From Polaromonas sp. (lineage in GTDB: Bacteria > Pseudomonadota > Gammaproteobacteria > Burkholderiales > Burkholderiaceae_C): DNA of 64,000 bases. Made by a program: the position numbers and the translations under genes. The stretch spans positions 1 through 64,000 of the forward strand of contig JAQGNE010000054.1 in assembly GCA_028291985.1 (NCBI GenBank), written 5' to 3'. This document shows, in pieces, positions 57,257 through 64,000 of this stretch. Each line of letters opens with the position of its first letter. Position 1 is the first letter of the stretch. Under the pieces are notes generated by a model. It ran no database searches and was not told the origin of the DNA. It saw only the letters and a program-made list of their open reading frames with translations.

Positions 57257-57439
57257 ATGACCACAGCAAACAAATTGAAAGTCCAGCTCATCAAGAGCCC
57301 GATTGGTACCAAAGAGTCCCATCGCGCAACCGTGCGCGGCCTGGGCCTTCGCGGTATCAATAGCGTGAGCGAGCTTGAGGACACGCCCGCAGTGCGCGGC
57401 ATGATCAACAAGATCGCCTATCTGGTCAAGATCGTCTGA
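57257..57439 (+). CDS. rpmD: 50S ribosomal protein L30
   Basis: The 60-residue protein is L30 (uL30), with [20 protein letters not shown] and a typical hydrophobic end. It is a small surface protein of the large subunit. It lies between rpsE and rplO in the usual order. Confidence 0.98.
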   Translation: MTTANKLKVQLIKSPIGTKESHRATVRGLGLRGINSVSELEDTPAVRGMINKIAYLVKIV

Positions 57440-57452
57440 GCGGAGACTCATC

Positions 57453-57884
57453 ATGGAATTGAATGCAATTAAGCCCGGCCAGGGCGCCAAGCATGCCAAG
57501 CGCCGCGTTGGACGCGGCATAGGCTCTGGTATTGGTAAAACAGCCGGACGAGGCCATAAAGGTCAAAAATCCCGTGCGGGTGGCTATCACAAAGTCGGCT
57601 TCGAGGGCGGTCAGATGCCTATGCAGCGTCGCCTTCCAAAGCGTGGCTTCAAATCGCAAAACCTCAGATTCAATGCCGAGGTTACCTTGACATCGCTTGA
57701 GCAGCTGGGATTGGTGGATGTGGACCTGTTGGCGCTCAAGTCTGCTGGCCTTGTCGGCCAGCACGCGAGAAATGTGAAGATCATCAAAACTGGTGAGTTG
57801 ACCAAAGTGGTCAAGCTGAATGGCGTCTCTGCTACCGCAGCCGCTAAAGCCTCTATTGAGGCTGCTGGCGGAACTGTTGCCTGA
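57453..57884 (+). CDS. rplO: 50S ribosomal protein L15
   Basis: L15 (uL15) is a long extended protein that stabilises the large subunit. The 143-residue product starts [20 protein letters not shown] and has the glycine- and lysine-rich [20 protein letters not shown]. It lies directly upstream of secY, as in most bacteria. Confidence 0.98.
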   Translation: MELNAIKPGQGAKHAKRRVGRGIGSGIGKTAGRGHKGQKSRAGGYHKVGFEGGQMPMQRRLPKRGFKSQNLRFNAEVTLTSLEQLGLVDVDLLALKSAGLVGQHARNVKIIKTGELTKVVKLNGVSATAAAKASIEAAGGTVA

Positions 57885-57910
57885 TTGACAGATTGACAGG
57901 ATCCGGACCA

Positions 57911-59230
57911 GTGGCAACCAACTCGACTCAAATTGCAAAAACCGGCAAGTTCGGTGACTTGCGTAGCAGACTCGTGTTTTTGCTACTGGCGCTGGTCGTT
58001 TACAGGATCGGCGCACACATACCTGTACCCGGTATCGACCCTGGACAGCTGAAAGAACTGTTCAAAGGTCAGCAAGGCGGCATACTGAACCTGTTCAATA
58101 TGTTTTCGGGCGGCGCCCTGTCCCGTTTTACGGTGTTTGCGCTTGGGATCATGCCGTACATCTCAGCATCGATCATCATGCAGCTGCTGACCTATGTGGT
58201 TCCCACATTTGAGCAACTGAAAAAAGAAGGCGAAGCTGGGCGGCGAAAAATTACCCAGTACACCCGGTATGGAACCTTGGGTTTGGCGCTGTTCCAGTCA
58301 ATGGGAATAGCTGTCGCACTGGAAAGTTCACCTGGTCTGGTTTTGGCTCCCGGATTCGGTTTCCGGATGACGGCGGTTGTAAGTCTCACTGCAGGGACGA
58401 TGTTTTTGATGTGGCTAGGGGAGCAGATCACAGAGCGCGGTCTGGGTAACGGAATATCGATCCTGATCTTCGCTGGTATTGCTGCCGGACTTCCAAGCGC
58501 AATGGGCGGGCTTTTGGAGTTGGTTCGTACCGGAGCAATGAGTATCCTGATCGCCATTGTTATTGTGGTCGTGGTGGTGTTGGTTACGTACTTCGTCGTA
58601 TTTGTCGAGCGGGGCCAACGCAAGATTTTGGTCAACTACGCACGGCGCCAGGTCGGCAACAAGGTGTACGGGGGCCAGTCTTCCCACTTGCCCCTGAAGC
58701 TGAACATGGCAGGCGTCATTCCACCGATATTTGCGTCGTCGATTATTTTGCTGCCTGCGACTGTGGTTGGTTGGTTCAGCACTGGCGACAGCATGCGCTG
58801 GTTGCGAGATATTGCTGGAACGCTGACGCCGGGGCAGCCAATTTATGTGATGCTGTATGCGGGAGCTATCGTATTTTTCTGCTTTTTCTACACGGCACTT
58901 GTTTTTAACAGTCGGGAAACTGCAGACAACCTGAAGAAAAGCGGCGCGTTCATTCCAGGCATACGTCCAGGCGATCAAACGGCGAAGTACATCGATAAGA
59001 TCTTGGTGCGTTTGACACTGGCAGGTGCGGTATACATCACTTTTGTATGTCTGTTGCCTGAATTTTTGATACTCAAATACAACGTTCCTTTCTATTTTGG
59101 TGGAACGTCTCTGATGATCATTGTCGTCGTTACCATGGATTTCATGGCGCAGGTTCAAAACTACATGATGTCGCAACAGTATGAGTCCCTGTTGAAGAAG
59201 GCCAATTTTAAGACATCTCTCGGCAATTGA
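57911..59230 (+). CDS. secY: Preprotein translocase channel subunit SecY
   Basis: SecY is the ten-helix core channel for protein export. I start it at GTG 57911 ([20 protein letters not shown]), giving 439 residues; a TTG six codons upstream is also in frame. Key stretches are [15 protein letters not shown] at the first helix ([14 protein letters not shown]), the plug region [15 protein letters not shown] and [17 protein letters not shown] in the cytoplasmic loop. The window also holds secDF and yajC at the other end. Confidence 0.97.
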   Translation: MATNSTQIAKTGKFGDLRSRLVFLLLALVVYRIGAHIPVPGIDPGQLKELFKGQQGGILNLFNMFSGGALSRFTVFALGIMPYISASIIMQLLTYVVPTFEQLKKEGEAGRRKITQYTRYGTLGLALFQSMGIAVALESSPGLVLAPGFGFRMTAVVSLTAGTMFLMWLGEQITERGLGNGISILIFAGIAAGLPSAMGGLLELVRTGAMSILIAIVIVVVVVLVTYFVVFVERGQRKILVNYARRQVGNKVYGGQSSHLPLKLNMAGVIPPIFASSIILLPATVVGWFSTGDSMRWLRDIAGTLTPGQPIYVMLYAGAIVFFCFFYTALVFNSRETADNLKKSGAFIPGIRPGDQTAKYIDKILVRLTLAGAVYITFVCLLPEFLILKYNVPFYFGGTSLMIIVVVTMDFMAQVQNYMMSQQYESLLKKANFKTSLGN

Positions 59231-59409
59231 AGTGTAAGACTGGTTGGGTCGCAGGCCCAGACAAGATTACGGACGGATGTCGATCGGTTAGGCTCAAGTT
59301 GGATAAGTCATACTCGCTTCGCCAGGAATGGCCAATAAGTCTGTGTGACAGTGGGAATTGCCTTTAATTTCGTGCTTTTTGCGCACATCAGAGAATTTAG
59401 GAGATAGAA

Positions 59410-59523
59410 ATGAGAGTTTCAGCTTCGGTCAAGAAAATTTGCCGCAACTGTAAAGTCATCCGTCGCAAGGGTGTTGTCCGCGTAATTTGCACAGACCCGC
59501 GTCATAAGCAGCGTCAAGGCTGA
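59410..59523 (+). CDS. rpmJ: 50S ribosomal protein L36
   Basis: This 37-residue protein starts [20 protein letters not shown] and keeps the four zinc ligands Cys11, Cys14, Cys27 and His32, so it is the zinc-containing form. It comes 179 bases after secY. The infA gene, which often lies between secY and rpmJ in related bacteria, is not here. rpsM follows after 24 bases. Confidence 0.95.
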   Translation: MRVSASVKKICRNCKVIRRKGVVRVICTDPRHKQRQG

Positions 59524-59547
59524 TTCCAAGAGTTTTAGAGGACCAAA

Positions 59548-59913
59548 ATGGCTCGTATCGCTGGTATTAATATTCCGCCGCAGCAGCACGCTGAGATCGG
59601 TTTGACTGCAATATTTGGTATAGGTCGTACACGCGCTCGCAAAATATGCGAAGCATGTGACATCGCTTATTCCAAAAAGATCAAGGATCTCACGGACGGG
59701 GATCTGGAGAAAATCCGTGATCGCATCGCTTTGTTCACGATCGAGGGCGACCTTCGCCGCGAAACGACGATGAACATCAAGCGGCTGATGGACATCGGTT
59801 GCTATCGCGGCTTTCGTCACCGCCGAGGTCTTCCAATGCGCGGACAGCGTACGCGTACAAACGCCCGTACGCGCAAGGGTCCACGTAAGGCTGCGGCCTC
59901 GTTGAAGAAATAA
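59548..59913 (+). CDS. rpsM: 30S ribosomal protein S13
   Basis: S13 (uS13) bridges the two subunits and contacts P-site tRNA. The 121-residue protein starts [20 protein letters not shown] and has the helix-turn region [14 protein letters not shown] and the basic tail [17 protein letters not shown]. Confidence 0.98.
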   Translation: MARIAGINIPPQQHAEIGLTAIFGIGRTRARKICEACDIAYSKKIKDLTDGDLEKIRDRIALFTIEGDLRRETTMNIKRLMDIGCYRGFRHRRGLPMRGQRTRTNARTRKGPRKAAASLKK

Positions 59914-59930
59914 GCAAGTAAGAGGTTTTT

Positions 59931-60335
59931 ATGGCTAAGTCACCAAGCAGTAACGCAGCTCAACGCGTTCGCAAAAAAGTCCGCAAAAATATTGCGGATG
60001 GTATTGCCCACGTTCACGCATCGTTCAATAACACCATCATCACGATTACCGATCGTCAGGGAAATGCTCTTTCGTGGGCGTCTTCCGGTGGACAGGGTTT
60101 CAAAGGCTCGCGTAAATCGACGCCGTTCGCGGCTCAGGTGGCATCCGAAGTTGCAGGACGAGCGGCTATTGAACAAGGTATTAAAAACCTTGACGTCGAA
60201 ATCAAAGGTCCTGGCCCCGGGCGGGAATCATCCGTTCGAGCTTTGGGCGCACTTGGAATTCGAATCAATTCCATTGCCGACGTGACGCCTGTTCCCCACA
60301 ACGGTTGCCGTCCTCAAAAGCGTCGCCGTATTTAA
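59931..60335 (+). CDS. rpsK: 30S ribosomal protein S11
   Basis: S11 (uS11) lies on the platform of the small subunit near the mRNA exit. The 134-residue protein has [40 protein letters not shown] and the end [16 protein letters not shown] 126-base gap to rpsD follows, longer than other gaps in the block; I see no gene in it. Confidence 0.98.
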   Translation: MAKSPSSNAAQRVRKKVRKNIADGIAHVHASFNNTIITITDRQGNALSWASSGGQGFKGSRKSTPFAAQVASEVAGRAAIEQGIKNLDVEIKGPGPGRESSVRALGALGIRINSIADVTPVPHNGCRPQKRRRI

Positions 60336-60461
60336 TTCTTCTCGTTGCCAGACGATCGCGTGATTGCGGTCTGTTGGCTACGAGCTTACTGAAGCCCACC
60401 GCCTTTCGCTACGCGCTGAAGGCTCCTGCAGCAATGCGGAAGATGACATAAGGAAAATCAA

Positions 60462-61085
60462 GTGGCACGTTATCTAGGCCCTAAGGCCAAGCTGTCCCGC
60501 CGTGAAGGTACAGACCTATTTTTGAAAAGTGCTCGTCGCGCAATCGGCGACAAGGCAAAATTCGACTCCAAGCCGGGTCAGCATGGTCGCACCTCTGGCA
60601 CCCGCACTTCCGACTTTGGCCTCCAACTGCGCGAGAAGCAAAAAGTCAAACGGATGTATGGCGTTCTTGAGAAGCAGTTTCGCCGCTACTTTGAAGAGGC
60701 AGACCGCAGGAAGGGAAACACGGGCGCAAATCTGTTGTTCATTCTGGAGTGCCGGCTTGACAACGTCGTCTACCGTATGGGTTTTGGTTCCACACGTGCA
60801 GAGGCACGTCAGCTGGTTTCGCATAAAGCGATAACGGTCAACGGCGGATCGGTAAACATTCCCTCTTATATGGTCAAGGCGGGTGACGTTATCGCAGTGC
60901 GCGAGAAGTCCAAGAAGCAGACCCGCGTTGCTGAAGCCTTGCAGCTTGCTCAGCAAGTCGGCATGCCGGCATGGGTCGATGTCAGCTCGGACAAGGGTGA
61001 GGGAACCTTTAAGAAAGTGCCTGATAGAGACGAGTTTGCTGCCGACGTCAACGAGTCATTGATCGTTGAGTTGTATTCACGCTGA
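60462..61085 (+). CDS. rpsD: 30S ribosomal protein S4
   Basis: S4 (uS4) starts 16S rRNA folding and, in E. coli, represses the alpha operon. The 207-residue protein starts at GTG ([20 protein letters not shown]) after AGGAAA and contains the S4 RNA-binding domain (about 95-160, with [20 protein letters not shown]). The usual family length is 205-208. Confidence 0.98.
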   Translation: MARYLGPKAKLSRREGTDLFLKSARRAIGDKAKFDSKPGQHGRTSGTRTSDFGLQLREKQKVKRMYGVLEKQFRRYFEEADRRKGNTGANLLFILECRLDNVVYRMGFGSTRAEARQLVSHKAITVNGGSVNIPSYMVKAGDVIAVREKSKKQTRVAEALQLAQQVGMPAWVDVSSDKGEGTFKKVPDRDEFAADVNESLIVELYSR

Positions 61086-61094
61086 TTTAGTTAA

Positions 61095-61119
61095 GGCAGA
61101 TGCGAACAGCGCATCTGCC
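61095..61119 (+). promoter_or_regulatory. Hairpin between rpsD and rpoA
   Basis: GGCAGATGCG (61095-61104) and CGCATCTGCC (61110-61119) form a perfect 10-pair stem with the loop AACAG. No T-run follows, so it is not a standard terminator. It may be an RNase processing or stability site that separates rpsD from rpoA. Confidence 0.55.
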
Positions 61120-61178
61120 GATTTCGCTTCGCCGGCCTTATCGGTGTAACGAGCCGAGGGTATTGAGAGGAAGATTGC

Positions 61179-62168
61179 ATGCAAACGAATTTATTGAAAC
61201 CAAAAACCATCAATGTTGAGCAGCTTGGTACCAATCGCGCCAAGGTAACGTTGGAGCCTTTCGAGCGCGGGTACGGTCATACGCTGGGCAATGCCTTGCG
61301 GCGCGTTTTGCTTTCGTCAATGGTTGGTCATGCTGCGACCGAAGTCACGATAGCGGGTGTTCTACACGAGTATTCTTCTATTGACGGAGTTCAAGAGGAC
61401 GTCGTCAATATTCTGCTGAACCTCAAGGGCGTTGTCTTCAAGCTGCACAATCGCGATGAGGTGACGCTCAGCCTCCGTAAGGATGGAGAAGGTCCTGTTA
61501 CCGCCGCCGATATCCAGACACCTCATGACGTTGAGATCATCAATCCTGAGCATGTAATTGTCAATTTGTCTCATGGCGGCAAGATTGATATGCAGATCAA
61601 AGTGGAAAACGGCAGGGGATACGTCCCCGGAACCATGCGTCGCTATGGTGACGAATCTACCAAGTCTATCGGCCGTATAGTGCTTGACGCTTCGTTCTCG
61701 CCCGTCAAACGGGTGAGTTACACAGTTGAAAGTGCGAGGGTCGAGCAACGCACTGATCTGGACAAACTGGTCCTTGAAATAGAGACGAATGGTGCGGTGA
61801 CTGCAGAGGATGCGGTCCGCGCGTCGGCCAAAATCCTGGTAGAACAGCTCGCGGTTTTTGCTCAGCTTGAGGGAAATGAGTTGGCGGCGTTCGACGCTCC
61901 GGTTCAGCGCAGTTCGCAACAGTTCGACCCGATCTTGCTGCGACCAGTTGATGAGTTGGAACTGACCGTCCGTTCTGCAAACTGCCTCAAAGCCGAAAAT
62001 ATATATTACATCGGTGATCTGATTCAGCGCACCGAAAATGAGTTGCTCAAGACTCCAAATCTTGGACGAAAGTCTTTGAATGAAATCAAAGAAGTTCTTG
62101 CTTCTCGTGGCTTGACTTTGGGCATGCGTCTCGAGAGTTGGCCACCTGCTGGCTTGGACAAACACTGA
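61179..62168 (+). CDS. rpoA: DNA-directed RNA polymerase alpha subunit
   Basis: The alpha subunit dimer starts RNA polymerase assembly. The 329-residue protein has the N-terminal dimerisation domain ([20 protein letters not shown] at about 27-46) and the C-terminal domain that binds UP elements and activators ([40 protein letters not shown] at about 265-315). It lies between rpsD and rplQ in the usual alpha operon order. Confidence 0.98.
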   Translation: MQTNLLKPKTINVEQLGTNRAKVTLEPFERGYGHTLGNALRRVLLSSMVGHAATEVTIAGVLHEYSSIDGVQEDVVNILLNLKGVVFKLHNRDEVTLSLRKDGEGPVTAADIQTPHDVEIINPEHVIVNLSHGGKIDMQIKVENGRGYVPGTMRRYGDESTKSIGRIVLDASFSPVKRVSYTVESARVEQRTDLDKLVLEIETNGAVTAEDAVRASAKILVEQLAVFAQLEGNELAAFDAPVQRSSQQFDPILLRPVDELELTVRSANCLKAENIYYIGDLIQRTENELLKTPNLGRKSLNEIKEVLASRGLTLGMRLESWPPAGLDKH

Positions 62169-62187
62169 TATTGATGATTATTTAAAC

Positions 62188-62204
62188 CATCCCCAAGGGA
62201 TGGC
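62188..62204 (+). promoter_or_regulatory. Small hairpin between rpoA and rplQ
   Basis: CCATCCC (62188-62194) and GGGATGG (62198-62204) form a seven-pair stem with the loop CAA. There is no T-run. It may be a processing or stability element. Confidence 0.4.
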
Positions 62205-62252
62205 GCACAAGTAGTACCTTGCACGGCTATTTGAATACTTAAAGGAAATAAT

Positions 62253-62651
62253 ATGCGTCACGGACACGGACTTCGAAAACTCAACCGTACAAGCGAACAC
62301 CGTCTTGCAATGTTGAGGAACATGATGAACTCATTGCTGCAACATGAGGCCATCAAGACCACCCTGCCTAAAGCCAAGGAACTGCGTCGTGTGGTAGAGC
62401 CAATGATTACCTTGGCTAAAGTACCCACGTTGGCAAATAAGCGACTCGCCTTTGACCGCCTTCGTGATCGCGACATGGTTGTCAAGCTTTTTGCTGAACT
62501 GGGTCCGCGTTACCAAGCTCGTCCTGGGGGTTATACCCGTATATTGAAAATGGGTTTTCGTGTCGGCGACAACGCACCCATGGCACTGGTTGAATTAGTT
62601 GACAGGCCAGATGTGTTAAATGTCTCTGAAGAAGCACCGAACAAGGCGTAA
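62253..62651 (+). CDS. rplQ: 50S ribosomal protein L17
   Basis: L17 (bL17) lies near the exit tunnel of the large subunit. The 132-residue protein starts [20 protein letters not shown] and has [20 protein letters not shown] and [20 protein letters not shown]. It is the last protein gene of the ribosomal block; the initiator tRNA follows after 21 bases. Confidence 0.98.
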   Translation: MRHGHGLRKLNRTSEHRLAMLRNMMNSLLQHEAIKTTLPKAKELRRVVEPMITLAKVPTLANKRLAFDRLRDRDMVVKLFAELGPRYQARPGGYTRILKMGFRVGDNAPMALVELVDRPDVLNVSEEAPNKA

Positions 62652-62672
62652 TGAGGTATACTTAAGCCATAT

Positions 62673-62749
<77 letters not shown>

Positions 62750-62777
62750 ACATCCATGCCATCTCGGCTGGTAGCAA

Positions 62778-62805
62778 AACGCCCACTAACAAGTGGGCGT
62801 TTTTC
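62778..62805 (+). terminator. Rho-independent terminator after the tRNA
   Basis: AACGCCCACT and AGTGGGCGTT form a 10-pair stem with the loop AACA, followed by TTTTT or longer. It would end transcripts from the alpha operon and the tRNA gene. Confidence 0.9.
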
Positions 62806-63718
62806 TTTGTAACCTGCCCACAGGCCTTTAGCTGGCCAGGCTGGACCCAACAAGCTTGAAAAGATCTGGATATGGCCCTATGCGCACAGCACAGGGCTAA
62901 TCGTGTCGATAACGCATGACATCGCAAATTGATCGAGTTCGTCGAAGTTTTTGAATATGGTTGTTGAGCCTCATTGAGCCTCAGAAAATTCTGCCCCATT
63001 CAACCTAACAATTTCCGGCCAAAACTGACGCGCGTAAGCACTATTCTGGTTCTTTTAAAAGCGGAAGAAAATTAAAGGTGATAGACGTCGCGACATCGAA
63101 TGTCATCAGATGGGGGATGGAGATCGGATGTCCACCCGCAGGTTTTCAACGGGTAGGCGTGGCTCACAACAAGTAGGTAGCACCCGCGATCGGCGGAGAC
63201 CCAGCCCAACTGCACGCGGCGGGTCGGCTCCCAGCAAGCTTGATCCCTATGCCCAGAAGCTCACCACCTGCCGGGATTTGAGGCAACGAGATCGCGCTCT
63301 AGCAGCGGTACTCAAAGGCGGATCCACACAGGCTTAGCCTAGCAAAAAACCTAGGACTTGTGCCCATCCAGAGCACCTTGTGCTGATAAAGACTGTGAGT
63401 GCATATTCGATGGAAAACTCAAGTCGAACTTCACCGGATTTCGACAGCCTACGGCGCGTGGGCTTGTAAACAGCCAAAACTACTAATTTTTCGAGCGAGA
63501 AAAGCACGTTCGTCGAAAAGTTGGCGTTGGCGCTTCTAACAGCGCGCTTAGTCTTGACGTGTGCATCGGTAAGGGGTTTGCTGTGCGAGACGACGTAGGG
63601 GGCCGGAAATCTCTTCGCCGTCACAATGGCGTGAACCATAGGTAAGTAGCAAGAACATGCCTTACGACGTCCAGACTATTTCCAGCTGCGATCCATCGAA
63701 TCGTGCTCCCAGAAAGCC
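62806..63718. other. Long spacer without a recognised gene
   Basis: No frame in these 900 bases looks like a known protein. A plus-strand frame near 63128-63337 contains SAPSKLDPYAQKL, which faintly resembles a stretch found in IS21-type transposases, but nothing around it supports this. GC content is lower than in the coding regions. It may be a decayed insertion or simply intergenic DNA. Confidence 0.4.
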
Positions 63719-63751
63719 AAAAGGTCTCGCAACCGAGGTTGGAGACCTTTT
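63719..63751 (-). terminator. Hairpin, probable terminator for the RNA-binding protein gene
   Basis: AAAAGGTCTC (63719-63728) and GAGACCTTTT (63742-63751) pair, with a further inner CAAC/GTTG stem. The T-run at both ends allows it to work in either direction. It lies about 70 bases after the stop codon of the minus-strand gene. Confidence 0.6.
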
Positions 63752-63758
63752 GATGTCC

Positions 63759-63805
63759 TGTTCAGCTAGAAGCTGAACAATCTTTTATAACGGCATTTCT
63801 GCCGT
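63759..63805 (-). other. Two more hairpins downstream of the RNA-binding protein gene
   Basis: TGTTCAGCT/AGCTGAACA (63759-63779) and ACGGCA/TGCCGT (63790-63805) are both perfect. On the minus strand the second has the stable loop GAAA. With the terminator at 63719 they form a stack of three hairpins in the 3' untranslated region, which may protect the message. Confidence 0.5.
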
Positions 63806-63821
63806 CAGAACTTACGAGGGC

Positions 63822-64000
63822 TTAATAACCGCCGCGACCACCACCGCCGCCACCGCCGTAGCCGCCGCCACCGGAGCGACCGCCGCCGCCGCCACCGTAG
63901 CCACCGCCGCCCGAGCGATCACCGCCACCGCCGCCACCACCGTAACCGCCACCACCGCCACCAAAGCCACCGGTACGTGGAGGACGAGCCTCCATTGGAC
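63822..64000 (-). CDS. RRM RNA-binding protein, glycine-rich C-terminal tail (cut by window edge)
   Basis: The visible 59 codons read PMEARPPRTGGFGG and then a tail of Gly runs broken by Tyr, Arg, Asp and Ser (YGG, GDRSGG, GRSGG), ending GRGGY. This is the typical end of small RNA-recognition-motif proteins, whose RRM domain ends shortly before such a VNEARPMEARPP-like stretch. These proteins bind RNA and are often cold-induced. The RRM domain and start lie beyond the window. Confidence 0.85.
   Translation of the reverse strand, partial: PMEARPPRTGGFGGGGGGYGGGGGGGDRSGGGGYGGGGGGRSGGGGYGGGGGGGRGGY

Noticed and set aside
63110..63337. IS21-like transposase fragment
   Set aside because: Only a short SKLDPYAQKL-like stretch is similar, without neighbouring transposase motifs or inverted repeats.
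63334..63639. 101-codon minus-strand frame in the final spacer
   Set aside because: No motif, no ribosome binding site and no likely partner; composition looks random.
63825..63965. CRISPR-like or satellite repeat near the window end
   Set aside because: The periodic CCGCCACC pattern is the glycine codons of an RNA-binding protein tail, without spacers.

Overview
The window looks like a chromosomal piece of a betaproteobacterium of the Comamonadaceae (Polaromonas/Rhodoferax-like). The evidence is protein-level resemblance of many housekeeping genes, the gene order (yajC-secD-secF; def-fmt opposite lysM/dprA/smg; purC near purE-purK; a spc/alpha ribosomal block), high GC, GTG and TTG starts, and many copies of a short palindromic repeat that I associate with this family. 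No phage, transposon or CRISPR array is visible.

Layout. 0-7 kb: the end of an indolepyruvate ferredoxin oxidoreductase, the Sec accessory genes yajC-secD-secF and a DUF1631 gene. 7-13.5 kb: smg, dprA and a LysM protein on the minus strand facing def-fmt and azlCD. 13.5-23.5 kb: central carbon and purine genes (pgk, pyk, fba, purC, purE, purK), a thioredoxin/TPR protein and a Sua5-type tRNA modification gene. 23.6-26.9 kb: a large hybrid sensor kinase and a small HNH protein. 26.9-31.5 kb: a decaying stretch with a DUF427 pseudogene, an intact FIST protein, a dadA pseudogene behind a tandem glycine riboswitch that carries an inserted repeat, and a frameshifted gene of unknown function. 31.5-39 kb: an MFS-acyltransferase fusion, an aldo/keto reductase and envelope glycosyltransferase genes. 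39-42 kb: the queuosine genes tgt and queA, separated by a vapBC toxin-antitoxin pair. 42-48.5 kb: recG, oxyR, dps, ubiA and proC. 48.5-53.5 kb: a glycerol catabolism cluster (glpK, glpR, glpD) whose ABC uptake genes have been reduced to a glpS-glpV deletion scar. 53.6-62.7 kb: rplN to rplQ, including secY and rpoA, behind a strongly folded leader, followed by an initiator tRNA-Met and a terminator. The window ends in the glycine-rich tail of an RRM RNA-binding protein.

The most interesting signals are the glycerol transporter deletion scar, the riboswitch/dadA pair that is decaying together, copies of the palindromic repeat that lie in frame inside ubiA, fmt and possibly other genes, and the three-hairpin leader of the spc operon. 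I did not find a clearly new multi-gene system. Everything here comes from reading the sequence; no database search was run.
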